From an uncultured Lachnospiraceae bacterium (GTDB taxonomy: Bacteria > Bacillota > Clostridia > Lachnospirales > Lachnospiraceae): a DNA stretch of 64,000 nt. The first letter of the stretch is position 1. The number at the start of each line of letters is the position of its first letter. Both the position numbers and the translations under genes were made by a program. Positions 41,876 through 51,400 of the stretch are shown one piece after another. The notes under the pieces were generated by a model. That model made no database searches. It worked only from the letters and a program-made list of their open reading frames with translations, and was not told the DNA's origin. The stretch covers positions 1 to 64,000 of the forward strand of contig CAJTTO010000022.1 of the NCBI GenBank assembly GCA_910579275.1. The letters are read 5' to 3'.

Positions 41876-43849
41876 TTACTTACCCTTTTTAATACTATTA
41901 TTGCTTTTATTGATACATTTATCACTGCTTCTGGCAGGCTTTACAGGAACCTTTGGCTTTTTCTCTGTTTCCGGAATCTTTCTCCCCGTTAAAATGGAAA
42001 TGCTTCTCGGACTGATATCAATGTATTCCGTATTTTTTTCCTTATCCGCAACAATGCTGTTCTCAGCCGTACCGATTGCCGATACCCACTCATAATTTGC
42101 TATGGACGGGAGGGCAAAACAATGTGAATTCCAGTGCATGTTATAGGCAATATAAATATAGTCAGCCTCATTTGTACTTTCATCTTTCCCGCAATACATA
42201 ATTCCGATATGCCTGTTAAAAGCCTCCAGCTGCGCCTTCCATGCTTCCTCCCCATGGTAGGAAATATCCGGATAACCCTTTCCATATCGGTCAAGCATGG
42301 AAAGATTCGTGTCCAGATGTAGGATTCCGTGCTTTTTGCGAAAAGCAATCAGTTCCTTTACATATTCAAAGATATCATTGTTTTTCGCCAGTCCCCTCCA
42401 GTCAACCCATCCTGTCTCGTTATCCTGACAGTAACAGTTGTTATTGCCGTTCTGGCTATTGCCAAACTCGTCCCCGGCCAGTAACAGCGGCGTTCCCTGT
42501 GCCGTAAACAGTAAGCTTAACGCATTTTTCATCTGCCTGTGCCGCAGCTGCTTAATCGCCTTCTTTCGTGAAGGTCCTTCCGCTCCGCAGTTCCAGCTAA
42601 AATTATAGTTTGTCCCGTCTGAGTTGTTTTCCCCGTTCGCCTCATTGTGTTTTCTCTCATATGAGACAAGGTCGTTTAAAGTAAACCCATAATAATTCGT
42701 AATATAGTTAATCACGCCACACTTGGGATGAAACTTTTTCATTTGATACTGAAATCCCTTCAGCATGTCCTGATCGCCTTTAAGGTACTTACGCAAATCA
42801 TACATATAGTCATCCCTGTAGTAACCCAAAATCTTTTGAACCGGCTGTTCCGCATTGGGATAAATTTCATGCAGATAAAAATCTTCACACATTATCTTGG
42901 TATTTGCCAAAAGCGGCTCTGTGGCAAGCAGTGTCACAGGAATTCTGCTGCCTTTGAGGTGCACTCCATCAATATGGTATTGCAAAACCCAATGTTTAAT
43001 AACCTCAAGGATATATCCCTGCTTGATGTAATCCGGAAAATAGAACTGCATAATCATTTCTATACCATTCTTATGTAGTTCCCTTACCATAGATCGAAAT
43101 GACTCACACGGACTGTCTCCCGCCGAATAGGACGCCTTGGGCGCAAAATAAAATGCCTCCTTAAATCCCCAGCAGTTCAGCCGCTCCGCTTTCTGCGGCT
43201 CCGCATCATCCGGCGTCAGATTAGCGTCAATATGTCCAACCTGATATTCCATCGTAAGTGCCTTGTCACTGACTTCCGGATGCTGCCACTCGCATTCCTC
43301 ATACTCATACGCAGGCAGCAGCTCTATGGAATTTACACCCAGTTCCTTTAAATAAGGAATCTTCTCTACCAGACCTTCAAAGGTTCCCTTTTTCTTCACT
43401 TTCGATGAAGAATGTCTCGTAAAACTTCTGACATTCAGGCAATACATAATGCTCTCGTGATACGGAATGTGAAGCGGACTTGTCCCTTTCCAGTCGAACG
43501 TACAACAATCAAAGCCTCCTCTCAATAGAGGACGCGCAAATTCGCCTGTACGCCATTTTTCATTTCCGACAATTTTCTTTGCGTAAGGATCCACAAAAAC
43601 CTCATCGCCAATAAAAAAATTGTACTCAAAATCACTGACTGTTATCCCTTCGACCAGGGCACAGTATATATTTCCAATCCTGTGTTTCTGGTCAAAATAA
43701 ATTCGCTCTTTCTTCTCGACGCCTCTCCGGTAAAATACAATGCCGCATTCCTTCGCTGAATTGTTTACCATCGAGAAATTGATGCCGTTTTCCCGAACGG
43801 AGGCTCCTAACGGGTAGGGCTGTCCATTATTCATTTTAATTTTCTTCAT
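41876..43849 (-). CDS. GH13-like (isoamylase/debranching-type) protein, probably non-catalytic
   Basis: A 657-aa protein with the layout of GlgX/isoamylase debranching enzymes: an N-terminal beta domain (about residues 8-110, starting PYPLGASVRENGINFSMV), a TIM-barrel, and a C-terminal beta domain. Retained landmarks include GFTLNDLVSYERKHNEANGE (about 388-407) and TPLLLAGDEFGNSQNGNNN. Yet the catalytic motifs are replaced: at the nucleophile position the sequence is YHIDGVHLKGS (Lys299 for Asp), the last motif reads NYITNYYGF where HD is usual, and the first conserved Asn-His motif is absent (EMIMQFYFPD). Only the acid/base glutamate seems kept (MCEDF, Glu322). It may bind glycogen or alpha-glucan without cleaving it. 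GAGG precedes the ATG at 43849. Confidence 0.82.
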   Translation of the reverse strand: MKKIKMNNGQPYPLGASVRENGINFSMVNNSAKECGIVFYRRGVEKKERIYFDQKHRIGNIYCALVEGITVSDFEYNFFIGDEVFVDPYAKKIVGNEKWRTGEFARPLLRGGFDCCTFDWKGTSPLHIPYHESIMYCLNVRSFTRHSSSKVKKKGTFEGLVEKIPYLKELGVNSIELLPAYEYEECEWQHPEVSDKALTMEYQVGHIDANLTPDDAEPQKAERLNCWGFKEAFYFAPKASYSAGDSPCESFRSMVRELHKNGIEMIMQFYFPDYIKQGYILEVIKHWVLQYHIDGVHLKGSRIPVTLLATEPLLANTKIMCEDFYLHEIYPNAEQPVQKILGYYRDDYMYDLRKYLKGDQDMLKGFQYQMKKFHPKCGVINYITNYYGFTLNDLVSYERKHNEANGENNSDGTNYNFSWNCGAEGPSRKKAIKQLRHRQMKNALSLLFTAQGTPLLLAGDEFGNSQNGNNNCYCQDNETGWVDWRGLAKNNDIFEYVKELIAFRKKHGILHLDTNLSMLDRYGKGYPDISYHGEEAWKAQLEAFNRHIGIMYCGKDESTNEADYIYIAYNMHWNSHCFALPSIANYEWVSAIGTAENSIVADKEKNTEYIDISPRSISILTGRKIPETEKKPKVPVKPARSSDKCINKSNNSIKKGK

Positions 43850-43893
43850 AAAACCTCGCAATTTTGCTGTTGTATACAGGAACCCGCAGCTCC

Positions 43894-44640
43894 CTAATCA
43901 ATAATAAGAGGCAGAAACGCACAAATATCATCTCTGATAATAAAATCAACTTTTTTATTGCTTATAAATTCATCTTTGGAAAAAAGGATTTTCAGCTGCT
44001 CATGCTCTGGTGCAGAATCATACTCAAGCCTGTCATGATACATATTTTTGCCAAGAATCAGCAAAACATCCGCTGCCTCACAGGCTATTGCAGCTTCTGT
44101 CATAAGCTCTGCGTCAACACGTTCCCCTAAAAGGCGTATTCCGGGTCTTACTGCCACTTTACAGCAGTCACACAGTGGAATACCGGCAGCGTTTTTAATA
44201 TATTTTAGATCAAATTCCTTATTGCAGCGCGGACAATTATTGTTATTCAGATTTCCGTTTAAATCGATCACATGCTTAAGCTTGACACCTTTGGGCAGAC
44301 CGTGAAAATTCTGGCTGATAACCGCCGAAAGCTTCCCCTGATTTTGCAGTTTCAGCAGCACATCATACGCCAAGGTGGAATGCACATTCATTCCAAGAAT
44401 TTCCTTTTTGTAAAACCGGTAAAATTTCTCCACTTTCGCATTATAAAAGCTGGTAGCAAGCATATCCTCCGGCGAGAAGCCATATTCTTCCTCCACACGG
44501 TAATTTTCCATGTTGGAGTCAAGATCATAACCGCCGCCCTCCACAAGCATTTCGATGCCAAGCACTGCCACAATATTGTGGGAATCTTTTATCTTTTTTT
44601 TTATATAATTGACTACTTTCTCGTCCGTTTGTATTTTCAT
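43894..44640 (-). CDS. Sir2-like protein with degenerate active site
   Basis: A 248-aa protein with sirtuin architecture: an N-terminal Rossmann half, a zinc ribbon with CPRC and CDCC (Cys136, 139, 157, 160), and VRPGIRLLGE matching the family's PxVVxFGE. Catalytic sites have changed: the NAD-loop GAGxS is LGIEM (27-31), QNxDxL reads QNFHGL (110-115), and the catalytic histidine of the HGN motif is Asn128 in DLNGNL. NAD-dependent deacylation is therefore unlikely. GAGG seven bases before the ATG at 44640 sets the start. It is 44 bases upstream of the GH13-like gene and probably heads that operon. An alternative is a sirtuin-fold binding protein. Confidence 0.75.
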   Translation of the reverse strand: MKIQTDEKVVNYIKKKIKDSHNIVAVLGIEMLVEGGGYDLDSNMENYRVEEEYGFSPEDMLATSFYNAKVEKFYRFYKKEILGMNVHSTLAYDVLLKLQNQGKLSAVISQNFHGLPKGVKLKHVIDLNGNLNNNNCPRCNKEFDLKYIKNAAGIPLCDCCKVAVRPGIRLLGERVDAELMTEAAIACEAADVLLILGKNMYHDRLEYDSAPEHEQLKILFSKDEFISNKKVDFIIRDDICAFLPLIID

Positions 44641-44758
44641 CTCAGTACCTCGGCATGTTATTGCCAAATAACCACAGCTATTATTACATTTCTATATTAT
44701 GATACTCGCAATATGCATACAATGTCAAGATGATTGTCACAATTTGCACCGAAACATG

Positions 44759-44895
44759 GTAACAGTTCAGCCCAGGACTTTGCATTTACTGCAAAGTCCG
44801 TGAAATAGCGTAATGGTAGAGATGCATCAAGCCACCACGAAGTGGTTATGCATGGCTTGATGCCTGTAACAGGAAGCCGAAGGCTGAACTGTTAC
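44759..44895 (+). repeat. 137-bp MITE, full copy C
   Basis: A full element with ends GTAACAGTTCAGCC and GGCTGAACTGTTAC and exact duplications GAAACATG at 44751-44758 and 44896-44903. It lies in the divergent interval between the Sir2-like gene and the DUF1292 gene (44641-45036). The rest of that interval holds the DUF1292 promoter and AT-rich sequence. Confidence 0.93.
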
Positions 44896-44964
44896 GAAAC
44901 ATGTGACAGTACAGCTATAATAAATCAGATTTAAAGTTCCATTGCAGTTAATTTCAGAATTTTC

Positions 44965-44993
44965 TTGATTTGTTTATACAATTTGGGTAATAT
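44965..44993 (+). promoter_or_regulatory. Promoter of the DUF1292-DUF2225 operon
   Basis: TTGATT (44965-44970), a 17-base spacer and TAATAT (44988-44993), about 43 bases upstream of the start. Confidence 0.55.
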
Positions 44994-45036
44994 ATAGGTA
45001 TGTGCGAAGTTAAAAGAAAGGGTTGGTAATAAATAT

Positions 45037-45372
45037 ATGGCAGACAAAAACACAAACGGATATGATGATGAAGAAATGACAGTTGAACTGGAACTGGATG
45101 ACGGGCAGACCGTCAACTGCGCGATAATCACAATTCTTACAGTTGACAAAAAAGACTACATTGCCCTCCTTCCGCTTGACGAGGAAGGAAACAATGATGA
45201 CGGAGAGGTATGGTTCTACCGCTACGAGGAAGATGAAAACAATCCGGACGAGGAACCTGCGCTTACTTATATTGATGACGACGAGGAATATGAAAATGTT
45301 GCCGATGCGTTTGACGAATATCTTGACAATGTAGAATTTGACGAAATTGTCAGCAATGAAAAAGAACAATAA
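45037..45372 (+). CDS. DUF1292 family protein (YrzB-like)
   Basis: A 111-aa strongly acidic protein of the DUF1292 family, widespread in Firmicutes and of unknown function. The conserved part is VELELDDGQTVNCAIITILT, then DKKDYIALLPLDEEG and VWFYRYEED. The C-terminal 45 residues are rich in Asp and Glu. It is usually found with the ruvX and ireB genes, but here it stands with a DUF2225 gene 20 bases downstream. AAAGGG precedes the ATG. No membrane segment. Confidence 0.88.
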   Translation: MADKNTNGYDDEEMTVELELDDGQTVNCAIITILTVDKKDYIALLPLDEEGNNDDGEVWFYRYEEDENNPDEEPALTYIDDDEEYENVADAFDEYLDNVEFDEIVSNEKEQ

Positions 45373-45392
45373 AATTTTTGGAGGATCGATCA

Positions 45393-46151
45393 ATGGATGC
45401 AAATGAAAAAATCGAAATGGAAAAAGGCTTATTAATAGACAAACGATACAATTGTCCCATCTGTGACAAACAATTCCGTTCCAAGGCAGTAAAATCCAAC
45501 TCTGCTAAATTTGTTGATACAATGCCTGATTTAAGACCGATACACAGCAATGTGAATGTCACAAAATACGACGCTATCTGCTGTCCGAACTGTGGTTATG
45601 CTGCACTTGGCAAAAACTTTAATTCACCGACTGCCACGCAGCGCAAAATAATTCATGAAAAAATAGAGACAAATTTTAAATCCCATGAGGCAGCGGAATG
45701 TCCCATTTACACAACAGAAATGGCAATCAGCCGCATGAAGATGGTGCTGCTGTGCACTGTTACCAAAGGCGGAAAGGACAGTGAAATCGGCAATGTCTGT
45801 CTCAAAATATGCTGGCTGTATCAGGATTTGGCAGACGAAATAGCAGATGACGATCCTGACGCAGAAACCAAAAGGGAAACTTACCTTAAAGAGGCATACA
45901 ATGCCGGCATGAATGCATATGACCGCCTGACAAACGCCAGAATGCATGAGGATTATCCGATTGCCGGCATGAACGAAACCACCCTCGATTATCTTCTGGC
46001 ATATTTCGCCTACAAGAAAGAGGACTACACAACTGCATTGCAGCTTTTGTCCGGTGTCGTATCCAGCAGAAGTGTCAGTCCTCGGTTAAAAGACAAGAGT
46101 CTGGATTTGAAAGATATCATCAACAAAGTTCGTGAAAATACAGAATCATAA
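45393..46151 (+). CDS. DUF2225 family protein
   Basis: A 252-aa cytoplasmic protein of the DUF2225 family. The N-terminus has zinc-binding-type cysteines, CPICDKQF (about residues 17-24) and CCPNCGYAALGKNF (about 58-71), and the rest is helical and TPR-like (LKICWLYQDLADEIA; YNAGMNAYDRLTNARMHEDY; YLLAYFAYKKEDYTTALQLL). Function unknown. I use the ATG at 45393, about nine bases from GGAGG; a TTG earlier in frame is less likely. It converges on the helicase gene with only five bases between the stops. Confidence 0.85.
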   Translation: MDANEKIEMEKGLLIDKRYNCPICDKQFRSKAVKSNSAKFVDTMPDLRPIHSNVNVTKYDAICCPNCGYAALGKNFNSPTATQRKIIHEKIETNFKSHEAAECPIYTTEMAISRMKMVLLCTVTKGGKDSEIGNVCLKICWLYQDLADEIADDDPDAETKRETYLKEAYNAGMNAYDRLTNARMHEDYPIAGMNETTLDYLLAYFAYKKEDYTTALQLLSGVVSSRSVSPRLKDKSLDLKDIINKVRENTES

Positions 46152-46156
46152 CATGT

Positions 46157-48043
46157 TTAATCAAACATTTCATCAAGAAAACGTGAGGGCAGGAGATTTC
46201 CTGCCTCCTTTTTTTCCGTATCTTCTTTGATATAGAAAAGAAACAGACGCTCCTTCGCCCGTGTCATGGCGACATAAAACATCCTGCGCTCCTCCTCCAG
46301 TTCCCTGTCAGTGACCGCCTTCTTATGCGGAACAATTCCTTCGTTCACATCAGGAAGAATTACTACTTTCCATTCCAGTCCTTTCGACGCATGCATTGTC
46401 ACAAGATTAACAGAATCTGTATGACAGGATTTTCCGCTGTTTTTTTGCAGTTCACGCAATGTACTGTCATAATTTTGTATATGCTCCACCCATTCCGCCA
46501 AAGTCTCAAATCCCTTTGCAAGCTGCATTATTTCCTCAAGCTCTTCGAGTTCCTTCACTGCATTCCTGCCGCATTCGGCAGCTTTGTTTTTTAGATAATC
46601 GTCATACCTGACACCTTTTCTGATAAAATTTACTGCGGAAAAAGGATTCAGACTCTTTATGAAGTGAAGCGCATCATAGAGCGCATTGATATTTTCCACA
46701 ACATAGCCCAGCGTTCTATTGTTTTCTATAAGCTCCTGCATTGGAAATGGATTTCGGGGCACTGTGTTTCTCCTGATATACCGCACTGGTCTGTTCATGA
46801 TGCGCAGGAAATCGGAGACGCTGTCCTCGCGCAGGGCATAGTTCAGGTATGCGATAATATCCTTTGCGACTTCGCTGTCATAAATATTTTTGGGTTTTTC
46901 CTTCAGGGAAAAAGGAATCCCCTCATGAATCAATCGTTCTGCCGTATATGCAATATGGCTGTTTGTGCGATACAGAATCGCAATATCACTATATTTTGCT
47001 CCGGGCTGTTCCATATACTGCTTTATCAGCAACGCAATGTTTTCTGCCTGCTTTGGTTTCGAGTGAAACGAATATACACTGACACCATCATTCTGGGTAT
47101 TTTGTGTCTGAACTATTTTGGAAAAACGCACTTTGTTGTGTGCTATCAACTTTCCGGCCGTCTCTGTAATATCCTGTTTACTGCGGTAATTGACATTAAG
47201 CAGTACTTGCTGCGCATCAGGGTAATCCTTTGTGAACCGCAGCATTATTTCAGGGTCAGAACCCCTGAACCCATAGATGGACTGGTCGTCATCACCAACA
47301 ATAAACAAATTGTCCTGCGGCTTTGCCAGAAGTCTTACCACCTCATACTGCAGCGGACAAATATCCTGAAACTCATCCACAAGAATAAAGCGAAAGCGTT
47401 CCTGCCATATTTTTAAGATCTCCGGTCTGGACACAAGAAGGTCTCGGCACAAAAGAACCATGTCATCAAAATCAATCATCCTGTTTTGGTTCATTTCCTG
47501 TTTATAAGCATGGAATAGGTATTCAAATTCCGGCTGGGATACTGTATCACTGCGGAACTCCTGCACTGCCATTCCATTATTTTTTACTTTGCTGATTTCT
47601 GCCAGAAGTCTTTGCAGTGTCTCCGAATTTATATCACCATCCAAAGACTGGGACTGAATTTCCTGAGGAATTTCCCTTATGATTTGCGTCAGAATCCTGT
47701 ACTTATCGGCTTCACGAATGATATTGTCCGCCGTGAACCGATATGTATAACGCAGTATGCGAAAGAAAACCGAATGAAATGTACCAAAACAAACCGGATA
47801 ACATTTTCCGCCATTCAGCTTTACAAACCGCTCCTGCATCTCTGCAGCAGCGGCTTTTGTGAACGTAATGACCAGAATGTCCTCCGGCTGTATCTGATAT
47901 TGTTCAATCAAATATTTGATTCTCTGTGTGACAGTGAACGTTTTCCCAGAGCCGGGTCCCGCCAGTACAAGCATCGCTCCTTCTCCGTGCGTAATTGCCT
48001 TATACTGCGCTTCGTTTACACTGTCACCCAGATTATTATGCAT
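46157..48043 (-). CDS. UvrD/PcrA-family ATP-dependent helicase
   Basis: A superfamily 1A 3'-5' DNA helicase of about 628 aa. Motifs: Walker A LAGPGSGKTFTVTQR (about residues 27-41), motif II VDEFQDICPLQ, motif III VGDDDQSIYGFRGSDPE, motif V TMHASKGLEWKVVILPD and motif VI EERRMFYVAMTRAKERL. It is shorter than PcrA (about 720-750 aa) and lacks its C-terminal tail, so it is probably a specialised paralogue. The ATG at 48043 overlaps the end of gltX by eight bases; no strong ribosome site is seen, so translation may be coupled. A TTG at 48058 is another possible start. Confidence 0.88.
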   Translation of the reverse strand: MHNNLGDSVNEAQYKAITHGEGAMLVLAGPGSGKTFTVTQRIKYLIEQYQIQPEDILVITFTKAAAAEMQERFVKLNGGKCYPVCFGTFHSVFFRILRYTYRFTADNIIREADKYRILTQIIREIPQEIQSQSLDGDINSETLQRLLAEISKVKNNGMAVQEFRSDTVSQPEFEYLFHAYKQEMNQNRMIDFDDMVLLCRDLLVSRPEILKIWQERFRFILVDEFQDICPLQYEVVRLLAKPQDNLFIVGDDDQSIYGFRGSDPEIMLRFTKDYPDAQQVLLNVNYRSKQDITETAGKLIAHNKVRFSKIVQTQNTQNDGVSVYSFHSKPKQAENIALLIKQYMEQPGAKYSDIAILYRTNSHIAYTAERLIHEGIPFSLKEKPKNIYDSEVAKDIIAYLNYALREDSVSDFLRIMNRPVRYIRRNTVPRNPFPMQELIENNRTLGYVVENINALYDALHFIKSLNPFSAVNFIRKGVRYDDYLKNKAAECGRNAVKELEELEEIMQLAKGFETLAEWVEHIQNYDSTLRELQKNSGKSCHTDSVNLVTMHASKGLEWKVVILPDVNEGIVPHKKAVTDRELEEERRMFYVAMTRAKERLFLFYIKEDTEKKEAGNLLPSRFLDEMFD

Positions 48044-49496
48044 TTTCAAGCAGTTCAATACCCTTTCTAATTCTAATAAGGGATTCCTCTTTCCCGATAA
48101 CTTCCATTATTTCCGTAGCACCTGCAGGTGTCATCTGCAAACCAGACACCGCAGTCCGGACTGGCCACATCACATAGCCATTCTTGACTTCCTTCTCTGA
48201 AACATAGGACAACAGCAGCTGGTACAGTGCATCATTGGTGTATTCTTCCTGTGCCTCAAGCAGGGGCAGAACATCCTTCAATACCGCAAGGGAGCTTTCT
48301 ACTGTCGTTTTCATTTTCTTGTGGGTGTACATCGCAATATCGTACTCCGGCAGTGACTCAAAGAAACCGATTAAGCCCTTAATATCAGGAAATACCTCTA
48401 TTCTGGTCTTTACCATCTCCGCAATTTTTTTCAGGTCAATATCCTTGGTAATGACCTCTCTGATATATGGCAGCGCCATCTCATAAAAGCGGTCAAACTC
48501 CATTGCCTTGATATATTCGCCATTCATCCACTTTAATTTATTCATGTCAAAAACGGAGGGCGATTTGTTGATTCGGGTATAGTCAAACTCTTTTATCAGC
48601 TCGTCAAGCGTGAAGATTTCCCTGTTGTCCTCGGGACTCCATCCGAGAAGCGCTATAAAGTTTACAATGGCCTCGGGAAGAATACCCTGCTCCACGATAT
48701 CCTCAAAGGAAGAATGCCCGCTTCTCTTGCTGAGTTTCTTGTGCTCCTCGTCCGTGATAAGCGGCAGATGCACATATACGGGAATTTCCCATCCAAATGC
48801 CTCATAAAGCCTGTTGTACTTTGGCGTGGAAGAAAGATATTCGTTACCACGTACCACATGGGTAATTTCCATCAAATGATCATCCACTACATTTGCAAAA
48901 TTATAGGTGGGATAACCGTCTGACTTAATCAGGATCATGTCATCAAGCTCTGTATTGTCAACGGAGATATCCCCGTAAAGCTCATCGTGGAAGCTGGTCG
49001 TTCCCTCTGTGGGATTATTCTGTCGGATGACATACGGAATTTTGCTTGCAAGCTTCGCCTCTACTTCCTCCTTAGAGAGTCCAAGGCAATGTTTGTCGTA
49101 GACTGTGATTTCCTTGCCCTCCACAACTTCCGACTTCAATGTCGCAAGCCTGTCCTTATCACAGAAACAATAGTAAGCCTGTCCCTTGTCGATAAGCTCC
49201 TTTGCATACTTCATATAGATACCCGCCTGAACACGCTCGCTCTGAACATACGGACCATACCCCTTATCCTTGTCAGGACCCTCATCATATGTCAGACCGG
49301 TTTTCTCCAACGTATGATAAATAATATCCGTAGCGCCTTCCACGAAACGCTCACGGTCCGTATCTTCAATACGAAATATAAAATCTCCTCCAGCGTGTTT
49401 TGCTATTAAAAACTCATACAATGCCGAACGCAGATTACCGACATGCATCCTTCCCGTTGGACTCGGCGCAAACCTGCATCTTACTTTTTTAGCCAT
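48036..49496 (-). CDS. gltX: Glutamate-tRNA ligase
   Basis: A class I aminoacyl-tRNA synthetase charging tRNA-Glu. The 486-aa protein opens with KVRCRFAPSPTGRMHVGN, containing the HIGH-type motif as MHVGN, and has the KMSKS-type loop as KLSKRSG (about residues 249-255). The C-terminal helical anticodon-binding domain follows and the length is normal. GGAGTATTAAA precedes the ATG. It overlaps the helicase start by eight bases. Confidence 0.96.
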   Translation of the reverse strand: MAKKVRCRFAPSPTGRMHVGNLRSALYEFLIAKHAGGDFIFRIEDTDRERFVEGATDIIYHTLEKTGLTYDEGPDKDKGYGPYVQSERVQAGIYMKYAKELIDKGQAYYCFCDKDRLATLKSEVVEGKEITVYDKHCLGLSKEEVEAKLASKIPYVIRQNNPTEGTTSFHDELYGDISVDNTELDDMILIKSDGYPTYNFANVVDDHLMEITHVVRGNEYLSSTPKYNRLYEAFGWEIPVYVHLPLITDEEHKKLSKRSGHSSFEDIVEQGILPEAIVNFIALLGWSPEDNREIFTLDELIKEFDYTRINKSPSVFDMNKLKWMNGEYIKAMEFDRFYEMALPYIREVITKDIDLKKIAEMVKTRIEVFPDIKGLIGFFESLPEYDIAMYTHKKMKTTVESSLAVLKDVLPLLEAQEEYTNDALYQLLLSYVSEKEVKNGYVMWPVRTAVSGLQMTPAGATEIMEVIGKEESLIRIRKGIELLENA

Positions 49497-49507
49497 TTTA
49501 ATACTCC

Positions 49508-49740
49508 TTATTCTTTTATCTTATCCAGTTCCGAAAAATTGACGCCTGCAACATTTAATATTGCTTTCAAGGCAATATATTCTTCTTTCAATTCCGCATA
49601 TGTTTCACTGGCATTTTCTTTTTAGCCAGCAGCATATATTTTGTATCTTCTTAAAGTCATCTATTGCAGCTTTCACAATTTCAAGACCATTTGGCATTTT
49701 CAAAATCGCCTGTTTCCTGCCTCCGCACTGATTACAGCAG
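49508..49740 (-). pseudogene. Decayed small zinc-ribbon gene after the hydrogenase
   Basis: In the 247-base gap on the minus strand, one frame reads DACCNQCGGRKQAILKMPNG followed by LEIVKAAIDDFKKIQ, and a different frame continues SETYAELKEEYIALKAILNV and ends FSELDKIKE. Both parts look like genuine protein, but a frame change and an in-frame TAA separate them, and no ribosome site with a start lies upstream outside the hydrogenase gene. I take it as a frameshifted remnant of a small gene. The parent family is not recognised. Confidence 0.45.
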
Positions 49741-49743
49741 GCA

Positions 49744-51240
49744 TCATTCTGACTGACGGATATCGTGTTCCGGAAGTTTTTTCCCTGATGCATTTTTAAA
49801 GCTGATTAACTCCTTGGCTGCTGCCGGAACCGCAATATTGGTACCCGCACCTGCCACACAGCCGCCAGGGCATGCCATCCCTTCGATAAGGCAGCCATTT
49901 TTCTTTCCTGCCTTGGCAAGCATCAGTATCTTCTTGCACTCGGAAAGACTTTCGGCATGCTCAATGTGAATTTCCGTATCCGGATAATATTCCTTGATGC
50001 ATCCCTCAATGGCACTGGCAACTCCGCCTGCCACACCATACCCGCGCCCTGCTGCCGTCGCATCATCCATCGTATCAAGTGCCTCTATCTCATCAAGCAG
50101 GATTCCTTTTGCCTCAAACATTCCCAACAGTTCTTCAAAAGTGATGACAAAATCCACATCCGAACGAACCGTCCGGCGGCTGGCTTCAAGTTTTTTGCTC
50201 GCACATGGCCCGATAAAAACCACACTCGCGTCAGGATGCTCCTCCTTGATAATTCTTGCTGTCGCCACCATCGGCGTCAGTGCATTGCTGATCTTGTCAA
50301 TGGTCTCAGGGAAAAACTTCTTGGCAAGCATGGACCATGACGGACAACATGATGTGAGAAGAAACGGCAGTTCTCCTGTTGCGACCTCTGTCACATAGTG
50401 TTCCGCCTCTGTCATTGCACCCATATCCGCTCCGATTGCAGTCTCATACACGTCAAAAAAGCCAAGCTCTTTGAGCGCCGTCTTGACCATATCCGGTGTC
50501 ACCTTTGGTCCGAACTGTCCTACAAACGCCGGCGCTACCTGTGCAATAATCTTCCTGCCTGACTGCATCGCTCGTATCAGCTGGAATATCTGTGATTTAT
50601 CCGCAATCGCCCCAAACGGACAGCTTACCATGCACTGACCGCAGGATACACATTTTTCATCATCAATGACTGCCCTGCCATGGCTGTCCGAGTGAATCGC
50701 ATTTACACCGCAGTGTGCCAGACACGGTCTCTGCTGGTGTGATATCGCATCATAAGGGCATACGGTCTTGCACTTACCACACTTGATACATTTTTCCTGA
50801 TCAATGACAGAGCGTCCGTTCTGCATGGTAATTGCCCCTCTTGGACACACTTCATTGCATGGGTGTGCAAGACACCCCATGCATTTATCCGTAACTTCAT
50901 ACCTGTTTTCCGGACATGCGTTGCATGCCGACGCAATAACCTGCATGAGAGGCGGCTCATAATACTTTTCATCAATATTACTCTCCTCCACGCCCTGGCT
51001 GACCTGCACCGGTTCATCCTCGGGACGCAGCGACATGCCCATGGCAAGTCTGGTGCGCTCACGGATTATTTCACGTTCACGGTAAATATTGTCCCAGTAG
51101 GGTGAATTTTCTGCATCTGCCAATTTATAAGGAAGTGCCTCCATGTCATCCACAAGATTGGTGGAATGATATGCCATGTTTGCCACTTCCCGAAAAATAG
51201 CACGCCTTGTTTTGCGCACCTGCGTATCTATACCTCTCAT
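49744..51240 (-). CDS. [FeFe] hydrogenase, group B-type
   Basis: A 498-aa [FeFe] hydrogenase that makes or consumes H2 with ferredoxin-type electrons. The N-terminal 95 residues are family-specific; then come Cys-rich 4Fe-4S motifs (CNACPENRYEVTDKCMGC, CIKCGKCKTVCP, CVSCGQCMVSCP, about residues 106-208). The H-cluster signatures follow: TSCCPSW (296-302), GPCASKKLEA (344-353) and MACPGGC (455-461). The second signature has Gly where canonical enzymes have Met (MPC), and no C-terminal small subunit is fused, which suits the B group. The ATG at 51240 has AGGAGG eight bases before it. No HydEFG maturases are nearby. Confidence 0.88.
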   Translation of the reverse strand: MRGIDTQVRKTRRAIFREVANMAYHSTNLVDDMEALPYKLADAENSPYWDNIYREREIIRERTRLAMGMSLRPEDEPVQVSQGVEESNIDEKYYEPPLMQVIASACNACPENRYEVTDKCMGCLAHPCNEVCPRGAITMQNGRSVIDQEKCIKCGKCKTVCPYDAISHQQRPCLAHCGVNAIHSDSHGRAVIDDEKCVSCGQCMVSCPFGAIADKSQIFQLIRAMQSGRKIIAQVAPAFVGQFGPKVTPDMVKTALKELGFFDVYETAIGADMGAMTEAEHYVTEVATGELPFLLTSCCPSWSMLAKKFFPETIDKISNALTPMVATARIIKEEHPDASVVFIGPCASKKLEASRRTVRSDVDFVITFEELLGMFEAKGILLDEIEALDTMDDATAAGRGYGVAGGVASAIEGCIKEYYPDTEIHIEHAESLSECKKILMLAKAGKKNGCLIEGMACPGGCVAGAGTNIAVPAAAKELISFKNASGKKLPEHDIRQSE

Positions 51241-51400
51241 ACCTATGCCTCCTACGTATCTATATTGTCTGTACCCGCCAGTGCGTATTCTCACAAGCCA
51301 GACAATACTGTTGCTGCTTTCCGTTATTCGCAATCTGCTTTGCTGATATTATTCTGACATAATTTTAACAATATTTCAATACATTCTTCAAAGAATATTT

